From CAYQPF01 sp964419225 (GTDB lineage Bacteria; Cloacimonadota; Cloacimonadia; Cloacimonadales; CAYQPF01), in the NCBI GenBank assembly GCA_964419225.1, contig CAYQPF010000194.1, positions 1 to 8,204 of the forward strand: a stretch of DNA of 8,204 nt, read 5' to 3'. The translations under genes and the position numbers were made by a program. The notes beneath the pieces are model-generated. The model had not been told where the DNA came from. It saw only the letters and a program-made list of their open reading frames with translations, and ran no database searches. Positions 1-5,926 of the stretch are shown piece after piece. Positions within the stretch are counted from its first letter, which is position 1. The number at the start of each line of letters is the position of its first letter.

Positions 1-438
1 AATAAAGAATATGGCTGGGCTGATTTTATCAGCGACGATTCCATTGCTTCCCTTCCATGTCAGATCGACGCTTTTACTTGCAATGTTACCAAGAAATGCA
101 CATACAGCGATATAAAGGTAACCTTTCTCGAAAACGCGGAATATCTTGATGTCACCTTCGATCATGCCAACAACCGTACCCGTGTCAATATCAAACCGAC
201 GGAAGCCGCCAAGCAGGCCAAGTTGCCTGTTACTGTCAAAGGCTATTTTACTTTCGGAAAAATGTCAGCAGGTCTCATGCATCAGACCGAGGGTATCTGG
301 TTCGAATTCACCCTTGATAACAAAGCCAGTCTTGATGCGACCCAGATTGTTCTTATCATAACGGGCGTTGTTGTGCTCGCGCTGCTGATCGCCGGCAGTA
401 TCATTCTTCTGCGCCGTCGCAAAAAGAAAATGTCCTGA
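1..438 (+). CDS. C-terminal part of a membrane-anchored surface protein (5' end outside window)
   Basis: The frame is open from base 1 and ends at TGA 436-438, so only about 145 C-terminal residues are visible. The first ~110 residues look like an extracellular beta-rich (Ig-like) domain, with alternating polar and hydrophobic residues and two Cys (PCQID, FTCNV). Then follows a single hydrophobic helix (IVLIITGVVVLALLIAGSIILL) and a basic stop-transfer tail, RRRKKKMS. That topology, outside domain then one helix then short cytoplasmic basic tail, is what is seen; no LPXTG signal is present. Codon use is G+C-rich (GCC, GGC, CTG, CGC), unlike the A+T-rich genes on the other strand, so it is probably core genome or an older resident flanking the island. 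It converges on the toxin array with the hairpin at 483-528 between them. Its function cannot be named. An in-frame TTG at 223 is not a likely start because the frame is open well upstream. Confidence 0.8.
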   Translation, partial: NKEYGWADFISDDSIASLPCQIDAFTCNVTKKCTYSDIKVTFLENAEYLDVTFDHANNRTRVNIKPTEAAKQAKLPVTVKGYFTFGKMSAGLMHQTEGIWFEFTLDNKASLDATQIVLIITGVVVLALLIAGSIILLRRRKKKMS

Positions 439-482
439 TTGAACAGGGTTGAAATAACTACGCTATCGGATTGATCAAATGA

Positions 483-528
483 AAAAACCAACAGGCAGGA
501 AGACGCGGCTTCCTGCCTGTTGGTTTTT
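483..528. terminator. Bidirectional intrinsic terminator between converging units
   Basis: A perfect 20-bp inverted repeat (483-502 paired with 509-528) surrounds a 6-base loop ACGCGG. The stem core is CCAACAGGCAGGAAG, with A-runs on the left and T-runs on the right, so each strand reads as a G+C-rich hairpin followed by U's. It lies 45 bases after the stop of the plus-strand gene and downstream of the last minus-strand remnant, so it can end transcription from both sides. Confidence 0.9.
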
Positions 529-559
529 ATCTATATAGCTCAACGTAGTCTGGCTGTCA

Positions 560-694
560 CTAATAGCTTTTGTAATAGTTTTTGCTTTCTATTTTACTAA
601 GTTGCACACTACCTACCGAGAAATTTTCTTTCATTGCTTTAGAACCTTTTCAGCTTTTATGCTTAATAATTTGTTCTGTAGTTAAATTTTTCAT
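560..694 (-). pseudogene. Decayed immunity gene start after toxin tail F1
   Basis: ATG at 694-692 overlaps the stop of the toxin tail upstream as ATGA. A GGAG sits 7 bases before it, inside the codons for FGV. It reads MKNLTTEQIIKHKS, then an in-frame TGA, then 29 more codons in the same frame to TAG at 560-562, including KAMKENF. The intact gene in the equivalent position after the other copy of this tail (1515-1862) is DUF2019-like, so this was probably a relative; only the position and a weak resemblance (KH..KAMKE) support that. With an early stop and about 44 codons in total it is most likely dead. It is the last module of the array before the terminator. Confidence 0.45.
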
Positions 695-810
695 ATTTTT
701 ACTCCAAATCTACGAAGAACTTCAACACCAAATTTATATTGTTTTTCGAAGCTTTGTCCAGCAAGCCAGTCCCTAACTCGCATTGTTTTACTCAAATTAG
801 GGTTAATGCT
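691..810 (-). pseudogene. C-terminal toxin tail F1 (RVRDWLAGQ family), orphan fragment
   Basis: A 39-residue frame runs from SINPNLSKTM through RVRDWLAGQSFEKQYKFGV to EVLRRFGVKI and TGA at 691-693. The same protein tail recurs at 1859-1963 (RVRDWLAGQNFQKQYEFGV, then KIK), so two copies in one window support it as real coding sequence. The frame can be read a little further upstream, inside the end of the 812-1309 gene, but the shared part begins after that gene. It has no start or ribosome site of its own and no toxin core, so it is the stump of a polymorphic-toxin C-terminus left by recombination. Its stop overlaps the next start by ATGA, the usual tight toxin-immunity junction. Enzymatic activity cannot be inferred. 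Confidence 0.6.
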
Positions 811-811
811 A

Positions 812-1309
812 CTATAATAATCTTGATTCAAGTTCTTCACAAAGGAATAATATTTTTTCTAAAGACCACACATAACTTGTGTTATTCTTTATGAAGTTAT
901 TTATCAATTCTACCATTCTTTTCACATTATTTTTCTTTGATAAATTTTCAGAATCTATGTCTTTGATGGATGATAAGTATTGCTCAAATTCATTCGGATA
1001 ATCTTTTAGAATAATTCCTATTGCTCCAGATCTTTCTTCGGATTTTGTTGATGATAATGCTATGTCAATTAGTTCTTCATATGATAGCTTAGGCAATTGC
1101 ATTAATGTAATCATATAACCCGAATAACATTGTGCACAGTTCAAAACATTATATATATGACCTTGGTATGTATACTGAATTGCACTTTTGTAAATTTGAC
1201 CATCAAGTCTCTTATCTGTAAATTTATATGGTATCATACCTTTTCGTTTACAATATTTAATATAATCAGTACGTTCATCAATCACATAGAATAACAATGG
1301 TTTACTCAT
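812..1309 (-). CDS. Putative immunity protein of module G
   Basis: An intact 165-residue soluble protein with no signal peptide or membrane segment. The N-terminal half (MSKPLLFYVIDERTDYIKY...) is beta-rich and contains a CAQC pair (CxxC) near residue 59. The C-terminal half is helical (YEELIDIAL, SSTKSEERSGAIGIILKDYP, NNVKRMVELINNFI), in the style of HEAT-like or DUF2019-like immunity proteins. ATG 1309 follows AGAGAGGAAC, a usable if closely spaced ribosome site, 12 bases after the stop of toxin tail G. Being directly downstream of a toxin stump and in line with other toxin/immunity pairs is the main reason for calling it an immunity gene. I do not recognise a named family. The matching toxin is reduced to its tail, so if expressed it would only protect against toxin delivered by other cells. 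Confidence 0.6.
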   Translation of the reverse strand: MSKPLLFYVIDERTDYIKYCKRKGMIPYKFTDKRLDGQIYKSAIQYTYQGHIYNVLNCAQCYSGYMITLMQLPKLSYEELIDIALSSTKSEERSGAIGIILKDYPNEFEQYLSSIKDIDSENLSKKNNVKRMVELINNFIKNNTSYVWSLEKILFLCEELESRLL

Positions 1310-1321
1310 ACATGTTCCTCT

Positions 1322-1522
1322 CTACTTGACAAAATGCCAAATAATCTTCAACCCCAGTTCGGCAATAACTTGCATCTCAACTTTATTAAATACTGATTGC
1401 ATATTTCCGTATGCCGATGCAGTTATGAAAACGCGGACAAAAGTTTGCCTTCCAGCATATGACAAAAGGAACCTTTCAGACGCTGCTTCCATAAAGGCTT
1501 CATAATAGACTGGGCTAAAATT
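1322..1522 (-). pseudogene. C-terminal toxin tail G, orphan fragment
   Basis: An open frame of 66 codons ends at TAG 1322-1324, just before the 812-1309 gene. It begins at an upstream stop inside the last codons of the 1515-1862 gene. It reads NFSPVYYEAFMEAASERF, then SYAGRQTFVRVFITASAYGN, and ends ELGLKIIWHFVK. The composition is protein-like, mixing aromatic and charged residues with G+C-richer codons than its neighbours. It has no ribosome binding site, starts exactly where the preceding immunity gene stops, and is followed by an immunity-like gene. These features fit the truncated C-terminus of a polymorphic toxin joined by recombination. I recognise no motif that names the activity. Confidence 0.55.
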
Positions 1523-1862
1523 TTAGATATCCTTGTTCTTTCCAAGTTTTTAGTGTCATCTCAGCACTAAATCTAGCAAGTGGTTCGTTACTATTCCGTG
1601 AGATATCTCTCAATGTTTTTTGAGCTTTAGTAAGGTTAACATTCATACCAATGCTATGGGCAGCAGCAGTTGCCCTAATACATTCATCATCGAAATCCAT
1701 TAATTCATTATAGAGTTCTTCTGCCATTTTTTTATCGCTACTAATTTCGTAAAATAATTTCGCAAGTTCTTTCATAGCTTTATTATGTTTTTTAACACCT
1801 GCTTTTGTGTACTCACCAAGCATAGAACATAATTCGACATATTTTTTTACATACTCTCTCAT
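1515..1862 (-). CDS. DUF2019-like immunity protein of module F2
   Basis: A 115-residue, all-helical soluble protein. The N-terminal helices (VKKYVELCSMLGEYTKA, HNKAMKELAKLFYEI), the middle IRATAAAHSIGMN and the C-terminal block LARFSAEMTLKTWKEQG match the layout of DUF2019 proteins as I know them: a small HEAT-like helical domain ending in a 'SAEMTL..W..G' motif, often found next to toxins. The family call is from memory of that motif, not from a search. ATG 1862 overlaps the stop of toxin tail F2 by ATGA, and a GGAG lies about 10 bases upstream inside the tail's FGV codons, so it was translated by coupling to the toxin. It is intact although the toxin is now a 33-residue stump. Expected role: binds and neutralises the cognate toxin in the cytoplasm. 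Confidence 0.65.
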   Translation of the reverse strand: MREYVKKYVELCSMLGEYTKAGVKKHNKAMKELAKLFYEISSDKKMAEELYNELMDFDDECIRATAAAHSIGMNVNLTKAQKTLRDISRNSNEPLARFSAEMTLKTWKEQGYLKF

Positions 1863-1963
1863 TTTATTTTTACTCCAAACTCATATTGTTTTTGAAAATT
1901 TTGGCCTGCAAGCCAATCTCGGACTCTGAGTCCATTAGTAAATGATTGAATGCTAGCCACGTT
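1859..1963 (-). pseudogene. C-terminal toxin tail F2 (RVRDWLAGQ family), orphan fragment
   Basis: A 34-residue frame opens after a TAA at 1964-1966 and ends at TGA 1859-1861: NVASIQSFTNGL, then RVRDWLAGQNFQKQYEFGV, then KIK. It is the second copy of the tail at 691-810. The other copy has ten extra residues (EVLRRFGVKI) after the first FGV, so F2 may have lost a segment between the two FGV codon runs. No start or ribosome site is present. It sits between the stop of the 1997-2728 gene and the DUF2019-like immunity gene, which it overlaps by ATGA. Confidence 0.6.
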
Positions 1964-1996
1964 TTATTAGTTAGGTTTCAATTCTAAATGGAGGAT

Positions 1997-2728
1997 TTAT
2001 ATTTTCCTTTTCTTACTAATAGAAAAAACATGTTCATCCCAATATCCATTTTTTATAGTCTCTCCATCAAATTCCTGTACTTTATAAGAAGATAAAAAAC
2101 CATTTTCGTCATGTTCAAATAAATATTTATTACGCCTTGATATATTTGCACTAAAGTTATAATCCTCAAGCATAACTGTCTGTATCTGTGAATCTTTATA
2201 TTCATAAGATTCCGATCGAATCTCTTCACATCGATTCTCACCAAAAAACAGGGCAAAAATATACCTGACAATCTTGTTTTGTGAATAAAAACATTCCGAA
2301 ATGTAATTGATATCAGCGCTGTTATCTTTTAAGTACAAATTATGGTTATAGTGCAGAGAGAGCACGTTATTCGTAGAATAAATAAAAAGTTCTGTTGAAG
2401 ATATTTGAAACTTACCAAAAATGTTATTCCATTCGCAAACACAAATCAAGCGATTATCACTGTCAAACCAGTATTCGTAATTGTAATTGTTTTCTTTTGG
2501 AGGTCTTTTTAAAATCCTTCCTCGGTTACAATTTCCAATTACAACATCAAGCACTGGACTTGGGCAATAATAACCTCGATGAAGAGTTTCACCTCCTTTT
2601 GCGTATTCTTTACGACAGACATTCTTGTATGCCGCATCAAATAGTTCGTCGTGTTTTTTACTATACTCCTGCTGTGCCAGAATAAATGTACTTTTCATTT
2701 TAACGAAATTGTTAACAATATTATCCAT
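1997..2728 (-). CDS. Uncharacterised soluble protein coupled to the six-helix membrane protein
   Basis: A 243-residue protein of unknown family. It has no signal peptide or membrane helix. The first ~45 residues are helical (FVKMKSTFILAQQEYSKKHDELFDAAYKNV). The rest is rich in aromatic residues and beta-strand patterns (YWFDSDNRLICVCEW, KYLFEHDENGFLSSYKVQEFDG) and ends in a basic SKKRKI. ATG 2728 comes four bases after the stop of the membrane protein; its ribosome site GAGG lies within that gene's last codons (ILR-stop), so the two are translationally coupled. No toxin tail is visible between them. Position in the array suggests an immunity or accessory protein, but nothing in the sequence proves it. 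It could equally be the soluble partner of the membrane protein. Base composition is A+T-rich like the other cargo genes. Confidence 0.6.
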   Translation of the reverse strand: MDNIVNNFVKMKSTFILAQQEYSKKHDELFDAAYKNVCRKEYAKGGETLHRGYYCPSPVLDVVIGNCNRGRILKRPPKENNYNYEYWFDSDNRLICVCEWNNIFGKFQISSTELFIYSTNNVLSLHYNHNLYLKDNSADINYISECFYSQNKIVRYIFALFFGENRCEEIRSESYEYKDSQIQTVMLEDYNFSANISRRNKYLFEHDENGFLSSYKVQEFDGETIKNGYWDEHVFSISKKRKI

Positions 2729-2732
2729 AATC

Positions 2733-3662
2733 TTACCTCAATATTCCTGATTGATGCGCATAACAAAGAATGCTTATTTTTGACTGCTTAATACTTAATT
2801 TGATTGAAAATAAAACTGTAGATTCAGGGTCCAGTTCATTAAGTGTTTTTTTATAAAAGTTCAGTTTAGAAATATGATAATATGGGAAAAAATACAGTCC
2901 AGCACCAAACATAAAAGGACTATACAAGAAGGTTAATAATGAAATAAATAGCACATTTCTTTTCTCATCGATTCCCATCAACGACTGACCCATTAAGCCT
3001 AATGAAACAACCAGTAAAATGAATGGAATTATATACCATAGAATAAATGACAATTCAAAAACAATATAGCTAAAAATATTCTTAACAATTAACTTAAATG
3101 AATTTATAATTGTGACTCTAATTGATTTGTCAGGATTTAAAGCATATGCGCAAATGGAGAAATATAGTAAAATATCTAGCGCCATTCTCAATAATAAAAT
3201 CATAATTTGGAGAAGCTTTAAAAATTCATATGAAATAGAACTAATTCCTTCAATCCCAGAAGTTAATAGTATGTTTGAAATTACTGATAATGAAACGAAA
3301 AAAGGTAATTGAATTAAAAAGATAATGCAACTAAAGTATATAATCCTCTTCAAACTTTTATTATTTAAATATTCAGATTTATCCGCCTTGATTATATTGG
3401 CATATGTTTTATATGAATAAATAATCACTAAAGTTGAATACAAAAAATTTGAAAGAACGTTAGCTACGATATTCTGTGAAATTGCGTATAAATCAAAATT
3501 TATAAATCCATAAAGTACCAAATAATAAATATATTTTAAGAGAAATGGTAAAATTATACTTAGAAATAATAAAACAAAAAATTCCGATGATAGTTTAATG
3601 TAAAATTTATGGCTTTTCTTGAATTGCTCCTTTGATTCAGTTTTTATTTTTGTTGTAAACAT
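2733..3662 (-). CDS. Six-helix integral membrane protein, unknown family
   Basis: A 309-residue protein with a basic N-terminus (KIKTESKEQFKKSHK) and about six hydrophobic segments near residues 25-55, 65-87, 107-133, 150-175, 195-222 and 237-264, then a ~45-residue cytoplasmic-looking tail. The start is fixed by a strong AGGAGG four bases before ATG 3662. The overall shape resembles general multi-pass DUF975-type proteins, but I see no diagnostic motif and do not assign it. It lies downstream of the leucine-rich protein gene (113-base gap) and is coupled to 1997-2728. In an array where other second genes are immunity proteins, a membrane immunity protein against a pore-forming or membrane-acting toxin is one reading; an unrelated two-gene cargo is another. 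Codon use is strongly A+T-rich, as expected of transferred DNA. Confidence 0.65.
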   Translation of the reverse strand: MFTTKIKTESKEQFKKSHKFYIKLSSEFFVLLFLSIILPFLLKYIYYLVLYGFINFDLYAISQNIVANVLSNFLYSTLVIIYSYKTYANIIKADKSEYLNNKSLKRIIYFSCIIFLIQLPFFVSLSVISNILLTSGIEGISSISYEFLKLLQIMILLLRMALDILLYFSICAYALNPDKSIRVTIINSFKLIVKNIFSYIVFELSFILWYIIPFILLVVSLGLMGQSLMGIDEKRNVLFISLLTFLYSPFMFGAGLYFFPYYHISKLNFYKKTLNELDPESTVLFSIKLSIKQSKISILCYAHQSGILR

Positions 3663-3715
3663 ATGACCTCCTGCATTTAGTATTCCTACTCTTATTTATA
3701 GTGTTTTCATTAATG

Positions 3716-3730
3716 CAGTTATTATAACTG
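3716..3730. promoter_or_regulatory. 15-base palindrome CAGTTATTATAACTG upstream of the membrane-protein gene
   Basis: Seven-base arms surround one central base, in the 113-base gap upstream of ATG 3662. Read on the minus strand it contains TATAAT, a possible -10 box, about 60 bases before the start codon; no convincing -35 box is seen. It could be an operator over a local promoter, or chance in A+T-rich DNA. Confidence 0.25.
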
Positions 3731-3775
3731 AATGATTAGTGGTATCTCCTTATTCTTCTTACTTGACTCCAAATA

Positions 3776-4318
3776 TCAATTTGTTACATATGGAATATTG
3801 TTTTCGCGCGCAAATTGTTCAGCATAGGAACCTGTTGGACAATATATTGTCAATTTCCCACATCCTTGAAATGCTGTTTTGTCAATAATCTTTACTGAAC
3901 TCGGCAAACTTACATTTAATAATTGCGCACAGCCATAAAACGCACCAGAGCCAATCTCTCGAACATTTTTTCCCACAAAGCATTTTTCCAGGTTATCAAC
4001 ACCATAAAAAGCTTCATGATCTATGATTGTAACTGTATCAGGTATCTGTAATATTTTCACAGAACTAACATTGCCTGAAGTAATCGAGTATTTTAATAAC
4101 ATAAAAACAAGAGGGCCGATTTTCAGAATAGGCTTTCCTCTGTATTCACTTGGAAAAGTCATTGATTCTGCACAGTCTTTACAATCACTTATAGCATAAC
4201 CATTCTCATATGGTTCATAATCATAACCCGGTGCAAAAAAGCAGGATTTAATTGCAAAAATAAGTAATACAAAGACAATAATAATTCCTAAAAATTTCAG
4301 TATTGATTTCTTTTTCAT
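3776..4318 (-). CDS. Membrane-anchored BspA-like leucine-rich repeat protein (LRR_5)
   Basis: 180 residues from ATG 4318. This start is preferred to ATG 4330 because GAGG lies six bases before it and the protein then opens with MKKK and a hydrophobic helix (about 7-24), giving a signal anchor. IKSC at 23-26 is a poor lipobox. After a linker come two to three BspA/LRR_5 repeats: QIPDTVTIIDHEAFYGVDNL (about 91-110), NVREIGSGAFYGC and SLPSSVKIIDKTAFQGC. The protein closes with the family's typical end, IYCPTGSYAEQFARENNIPY. LRR_5 proteins are usually larger extracellular binding proteins, so this is a small one. It starts directly after the end of the broken Rhs tip C, in the slot where an immunity gene is expected. 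A surface- or membrane-anchored LRR could bind an incoming toxin outside the cytoplasm; that role is inference. Confidence 0.75.
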   Translation of the reverse strand: MKKKSILKFLGIIIVFVLLIFAIKSCFFAPGYDYEPYENGYAISDCKDCAESMTFPSEYRGKPILKIGPLVFMLLKYSITSGNVSSVKILQIPDTVTIIDHEAFYGVDNLEKCFVGKNVREIGSGAFYGCAQLLNVSLPSSVKIIDKTAFQGCGKLTIYCPTGSYAEQFARENNIPYVTN

Positions 4319-4331
4319 CGCAATCCTCATG

Positions 4332-4588
4332 TTAGTATGCCACTAAATAGTTATTAAAATAGTAATTACTCCAACCGACAATCGGTCCCCATAACCAGTA
4401 TACGCGAACAGATTCGCTCCTAACAGTTCTTCCTGTGTCGCTTGCAATATTGATGTATCATCCGCATTGATAAACCTCCCCACCTGCGGGTCATAGTATC
4501 GCGTGAGTAACGAATAAAGTCCTGTCTCTGTGTCATACCGGTATCCGCGGTAAAGGTATGGATTTTTCACGCCGACTGTGTTTGCCAA
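4332..4588 (-). pseudogene. Rhs tip C: broken RHS-core end with frameshifted toxin tail
   Basis: From TTG 4588 the frame reads NTVGVKNPYLYRGYRYDTE, YYDPQVGRFINADDT and QEELLGANLFAYTG: the end of the RHS repeat-associated core domain, homologous to the tips at 5927 and 7585. The usual closing NNPVMY.D..G is missing. After FAY the frame runs only 18 more residues to TAG 4343-4345. In the next frame the DNA reads YWLWGPIVGWSNYYFNNY and LVAY to TAA at 4332-4334, one base before ATG 4330, which looks like the true end of a toxin. A deletion therefore seems to have removed the end of the core and most of the toxin and put the rest out of frame. The 5' side also starts abruptly (TLA, in the middle of the core) just after the 4618-5133 immunity gene. 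It is a relic of a displaced tip. Confidence 0.75.
4401..4459. repeat. 59-bp exact copy of Rhs core segment (second copy 8024-8082)
   Basis: Bases 4401-4459 and 8024-8082 are identical and encode the SILQATQEELLGANLFAY part of the core in tips C and A. Tip B (from 6414) carries the same segment with several substitutions. Such exact tracts in the conserved core are where tip exchange by homologous recombination is expected. Confidence 0.85.
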
Positions 4589-4617
4589 TGTATTCAGGTT
4601 TCAAATTATTTACTGTC

Positions 4618-5133
4618 TCAATTATTTGCATTGGAATTCAACATTTGAACAAAATATTGTTTTTTTTGTTGATCAAAACCAAGTGTAAACCAATCAATTG
4701 AAACCTTTAAGTAATCGAGTGATGAACCTTTGCTATGTTTATATGCGTTTTCTAACATACTTAGATATTTCTCATACCCAATCCAGTCATACAAAACTTT
4801 GCCAGCATCGAGTTTTTCACCTATGAATTTTTCTGGCAAATTTTCAATTATTCTTTCTAATACTGGAATTGCCTTTGGGTCGCGAAAATAACCAACAGCT
4901 CGGATGTATGAAGTGTCTGGAATAATGCTCAATTCATTTATTATAATATTTTTTGCTATTTCTAATTCATCACCTTTGAGTTTTCCCCAGACGGTTGTAT
5001 CTTCTTCTCCACGACTGCGAATCCAAGTACTTCCTGTAACATATTGGTGTAAAAATAATTTAAAATCATCCGACTGATTTTGAATTTTTAATAAACAAGC
5101 TGATAGTTCTTCGTTAGGCATTGTTCTTTGCAT
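4618..5133 (-). CDS. HEAT-like immunity protein of module D
   Basis: An intact 171-residue soluble helical protein. Its start is well supported: AGGAGG with a seven-base spacer before ATG 5133, directly after the stop of toxin tail D at 5145. Helical pairs such as LEIAKNIIINELSIIPDTSY, DPKAIPVLERIIENLP and YEKYLSMLENAYKHSK resemble HEAT-type repeats common in immunity proteins. The last ~40 residues (LDYLKVSIDWFTLGF, QQKKQYFVQMLN) are conserved in the fossil at 6781-6905, showing that at least two members of this family passed through the locus. The region just past the stop is also shared with the fossil and reads as protein in another frame (QIIETVNNLKPEYI), so the C-terminus may have been longer once. 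Function by context: cytoplasmic neutraliser of the toxin whose tail precedes it. No named family is assigned. Confidence 0.7.
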   Translation of the reverse strand: MQRTMPNEELSACLLKIQNQSDDFKLFLHQYVTGSTWIRSRGEEDTTVWGKLKGDELEIAKNIIINELSIIPDTSYIRAVGYFRDPKAIPVLERIIENLPEKFIGEKLDAGKVLYDWIGYEKYLSMLENAYKHSKGSSLDYLKVSIDWFTLGFDQQKKQYFVQMLNSNANN

Positions 5134-5144
5134 TCAATCCCCTC

Positions 5145-5348
5145 CTACTTAATCATCTTAAATCCATTTTCGATGATTTTATAACCTTTTAAGATTAAAT
5201 ATGATATTTCTCGCAGTATTGAAGATTCTTCCGGGTACAATAGATATGGTCTGCCAGGATCCGTTCCGGGGATTGGCTTGTTCTTGCCTTGTGCCGTTCG
5301 ATGGTTTCGATCAGATCCACTGATTAAATCATTCTCAATTGTTTTATT
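5145..5348 (-). pseudogene. C-terminal toxin tail D, orphan fragment
   Basis: A 67-codon open frame lies between TGA 5349-5351 and TAG 5145-5147. It contains SGSDRNHRTAQGKNKPIPGT, then DPGRPYLLYPEESSILREI, and ends KGYKIIENGFKMIK. Its Gly/Pro/Lys-rich linker followed by a helix looks like the end of a secreted toxin. Codons at the start are G+C-richer than in the flanking immunity genes, as in Rhs-derived DNA. It begins 23 bases after the stop of immunity gene B and has no ribosome site. It is followed after 11 bases by the AGGAGG-driven immunity gene D, so it is the stump of D's toxin. The activity cannot be read from the remaining part. Confidence 0.6.
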
Positions 5349-5370
5349 TCATATGTTCCATTTAAATTGT

Positions 5371-5925
5371 TTACCCTAAAAGCTTTTTTATTTCACATAA
5401 ATATTCTTTTCTAAAGGTTAAAATAAACGTATTGTGATTTTTTGCATCAGGAGCATTTTCAATCAGACAATTCAAATGTGTCCATGAACTTAAAAGGTTG
5501 TTTGAATCAACATAGACATTTTTTTCAATTATGTCACGAAGATGATTGAATTGTCCCTCTTTTAAAACATATAAAAACCTTCTCTCATATACAGTACTCG
5601 TCCAATCGTTTATAATGTCACTTAAGACTTTTTTATCAGATATTTTTGCATATACTTCTGGCTGTTTTTTTACAAAGAACTTTTTGCTATCTCCTTCAAA
5701 ATGAATGGGACTGCAATTATGAATCATTTCTAAAACACAATTAATGTTATCGGGAAAGCCGGATGCTTTAAATATCAATTCATTATTTAGGAAAACATTC
5801 ACAAGAATATTATATACAATATTGCAGCTTACATTATCATCCGAAGAAATCAATATTGTACATTCTTCTCCATCAAGAGTAGGAATTTCAAATTCACTAG
5901 AAAGTTCATACAAAACATCTAACAT
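5371..5925 (-). CDS. Immunity protein of module B (ImmB)
   Basis: 184 residues from ATG 5925 (MLDVLYELSSEFEIP), the second base after the toxin B stop (TGA, then T, then ATG). A GGGGGA purine run inside the toxin's last codons serves as ribosome site. An upstream in-frame ATG at 5982 would overlap the toxin by over 50 bases without a ribosome site and is less likely. The protein is soluble, acidic and mixed alpha/beta: DGEECTILISSDDN, then helical NIVYNILVNVF, then KKFFVKKQPEVYAKI and helical SDIINDW. The segment KKFFVKKQPEVY...LSDIINDW lines up with KYKFVVKELPVLYLY...EIILKYI in ImmA, a distant relationship that matches the clear homology of the two toxins. Expected role: binds toxin B in the cytoplasm. 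No named family is recognised. Confidence 0.75.
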   Translation of the reverse strand: MLDVLYELSSEFEIPTLDGEECTILISSDDNVSCNIVYNILVNVFLNNELIFKASGFPDNINCVLEMIHNCSPIHFEGDSKKFFVKKQPEVYAKISDKKVLSDIINDWTSTVYERRFLYVLKEGQFNHLRDIIEKNVYVDSNNLLSSWTHLNCLIENAPDAKNHNTFILTFRKEYLCEIKKLLG

Positions 5926-5926
5926 A

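Noticed and set aside
582..776. 64-codon plus-strand open frame
   Set aside because: It is the reverse strand of toxin tail F1 and its immunity remnant, whose minus-strand reading is supported by a second copy at 1859-1963.
2395..2685. 96-codon plus-strand open frame
   Set aside because: It lies wholly inside the intact 1997-2728 gene on the other strand, with no ribosome binding site and Cys/His-rich shadow composition.
3776..4330. Lipoprotein signal in the leucine-rich protein (IKSC)
   Set aside because: Lys at -2 and no small residue pattern make a poor lipobox; a plain signal anchor is the safer reading.
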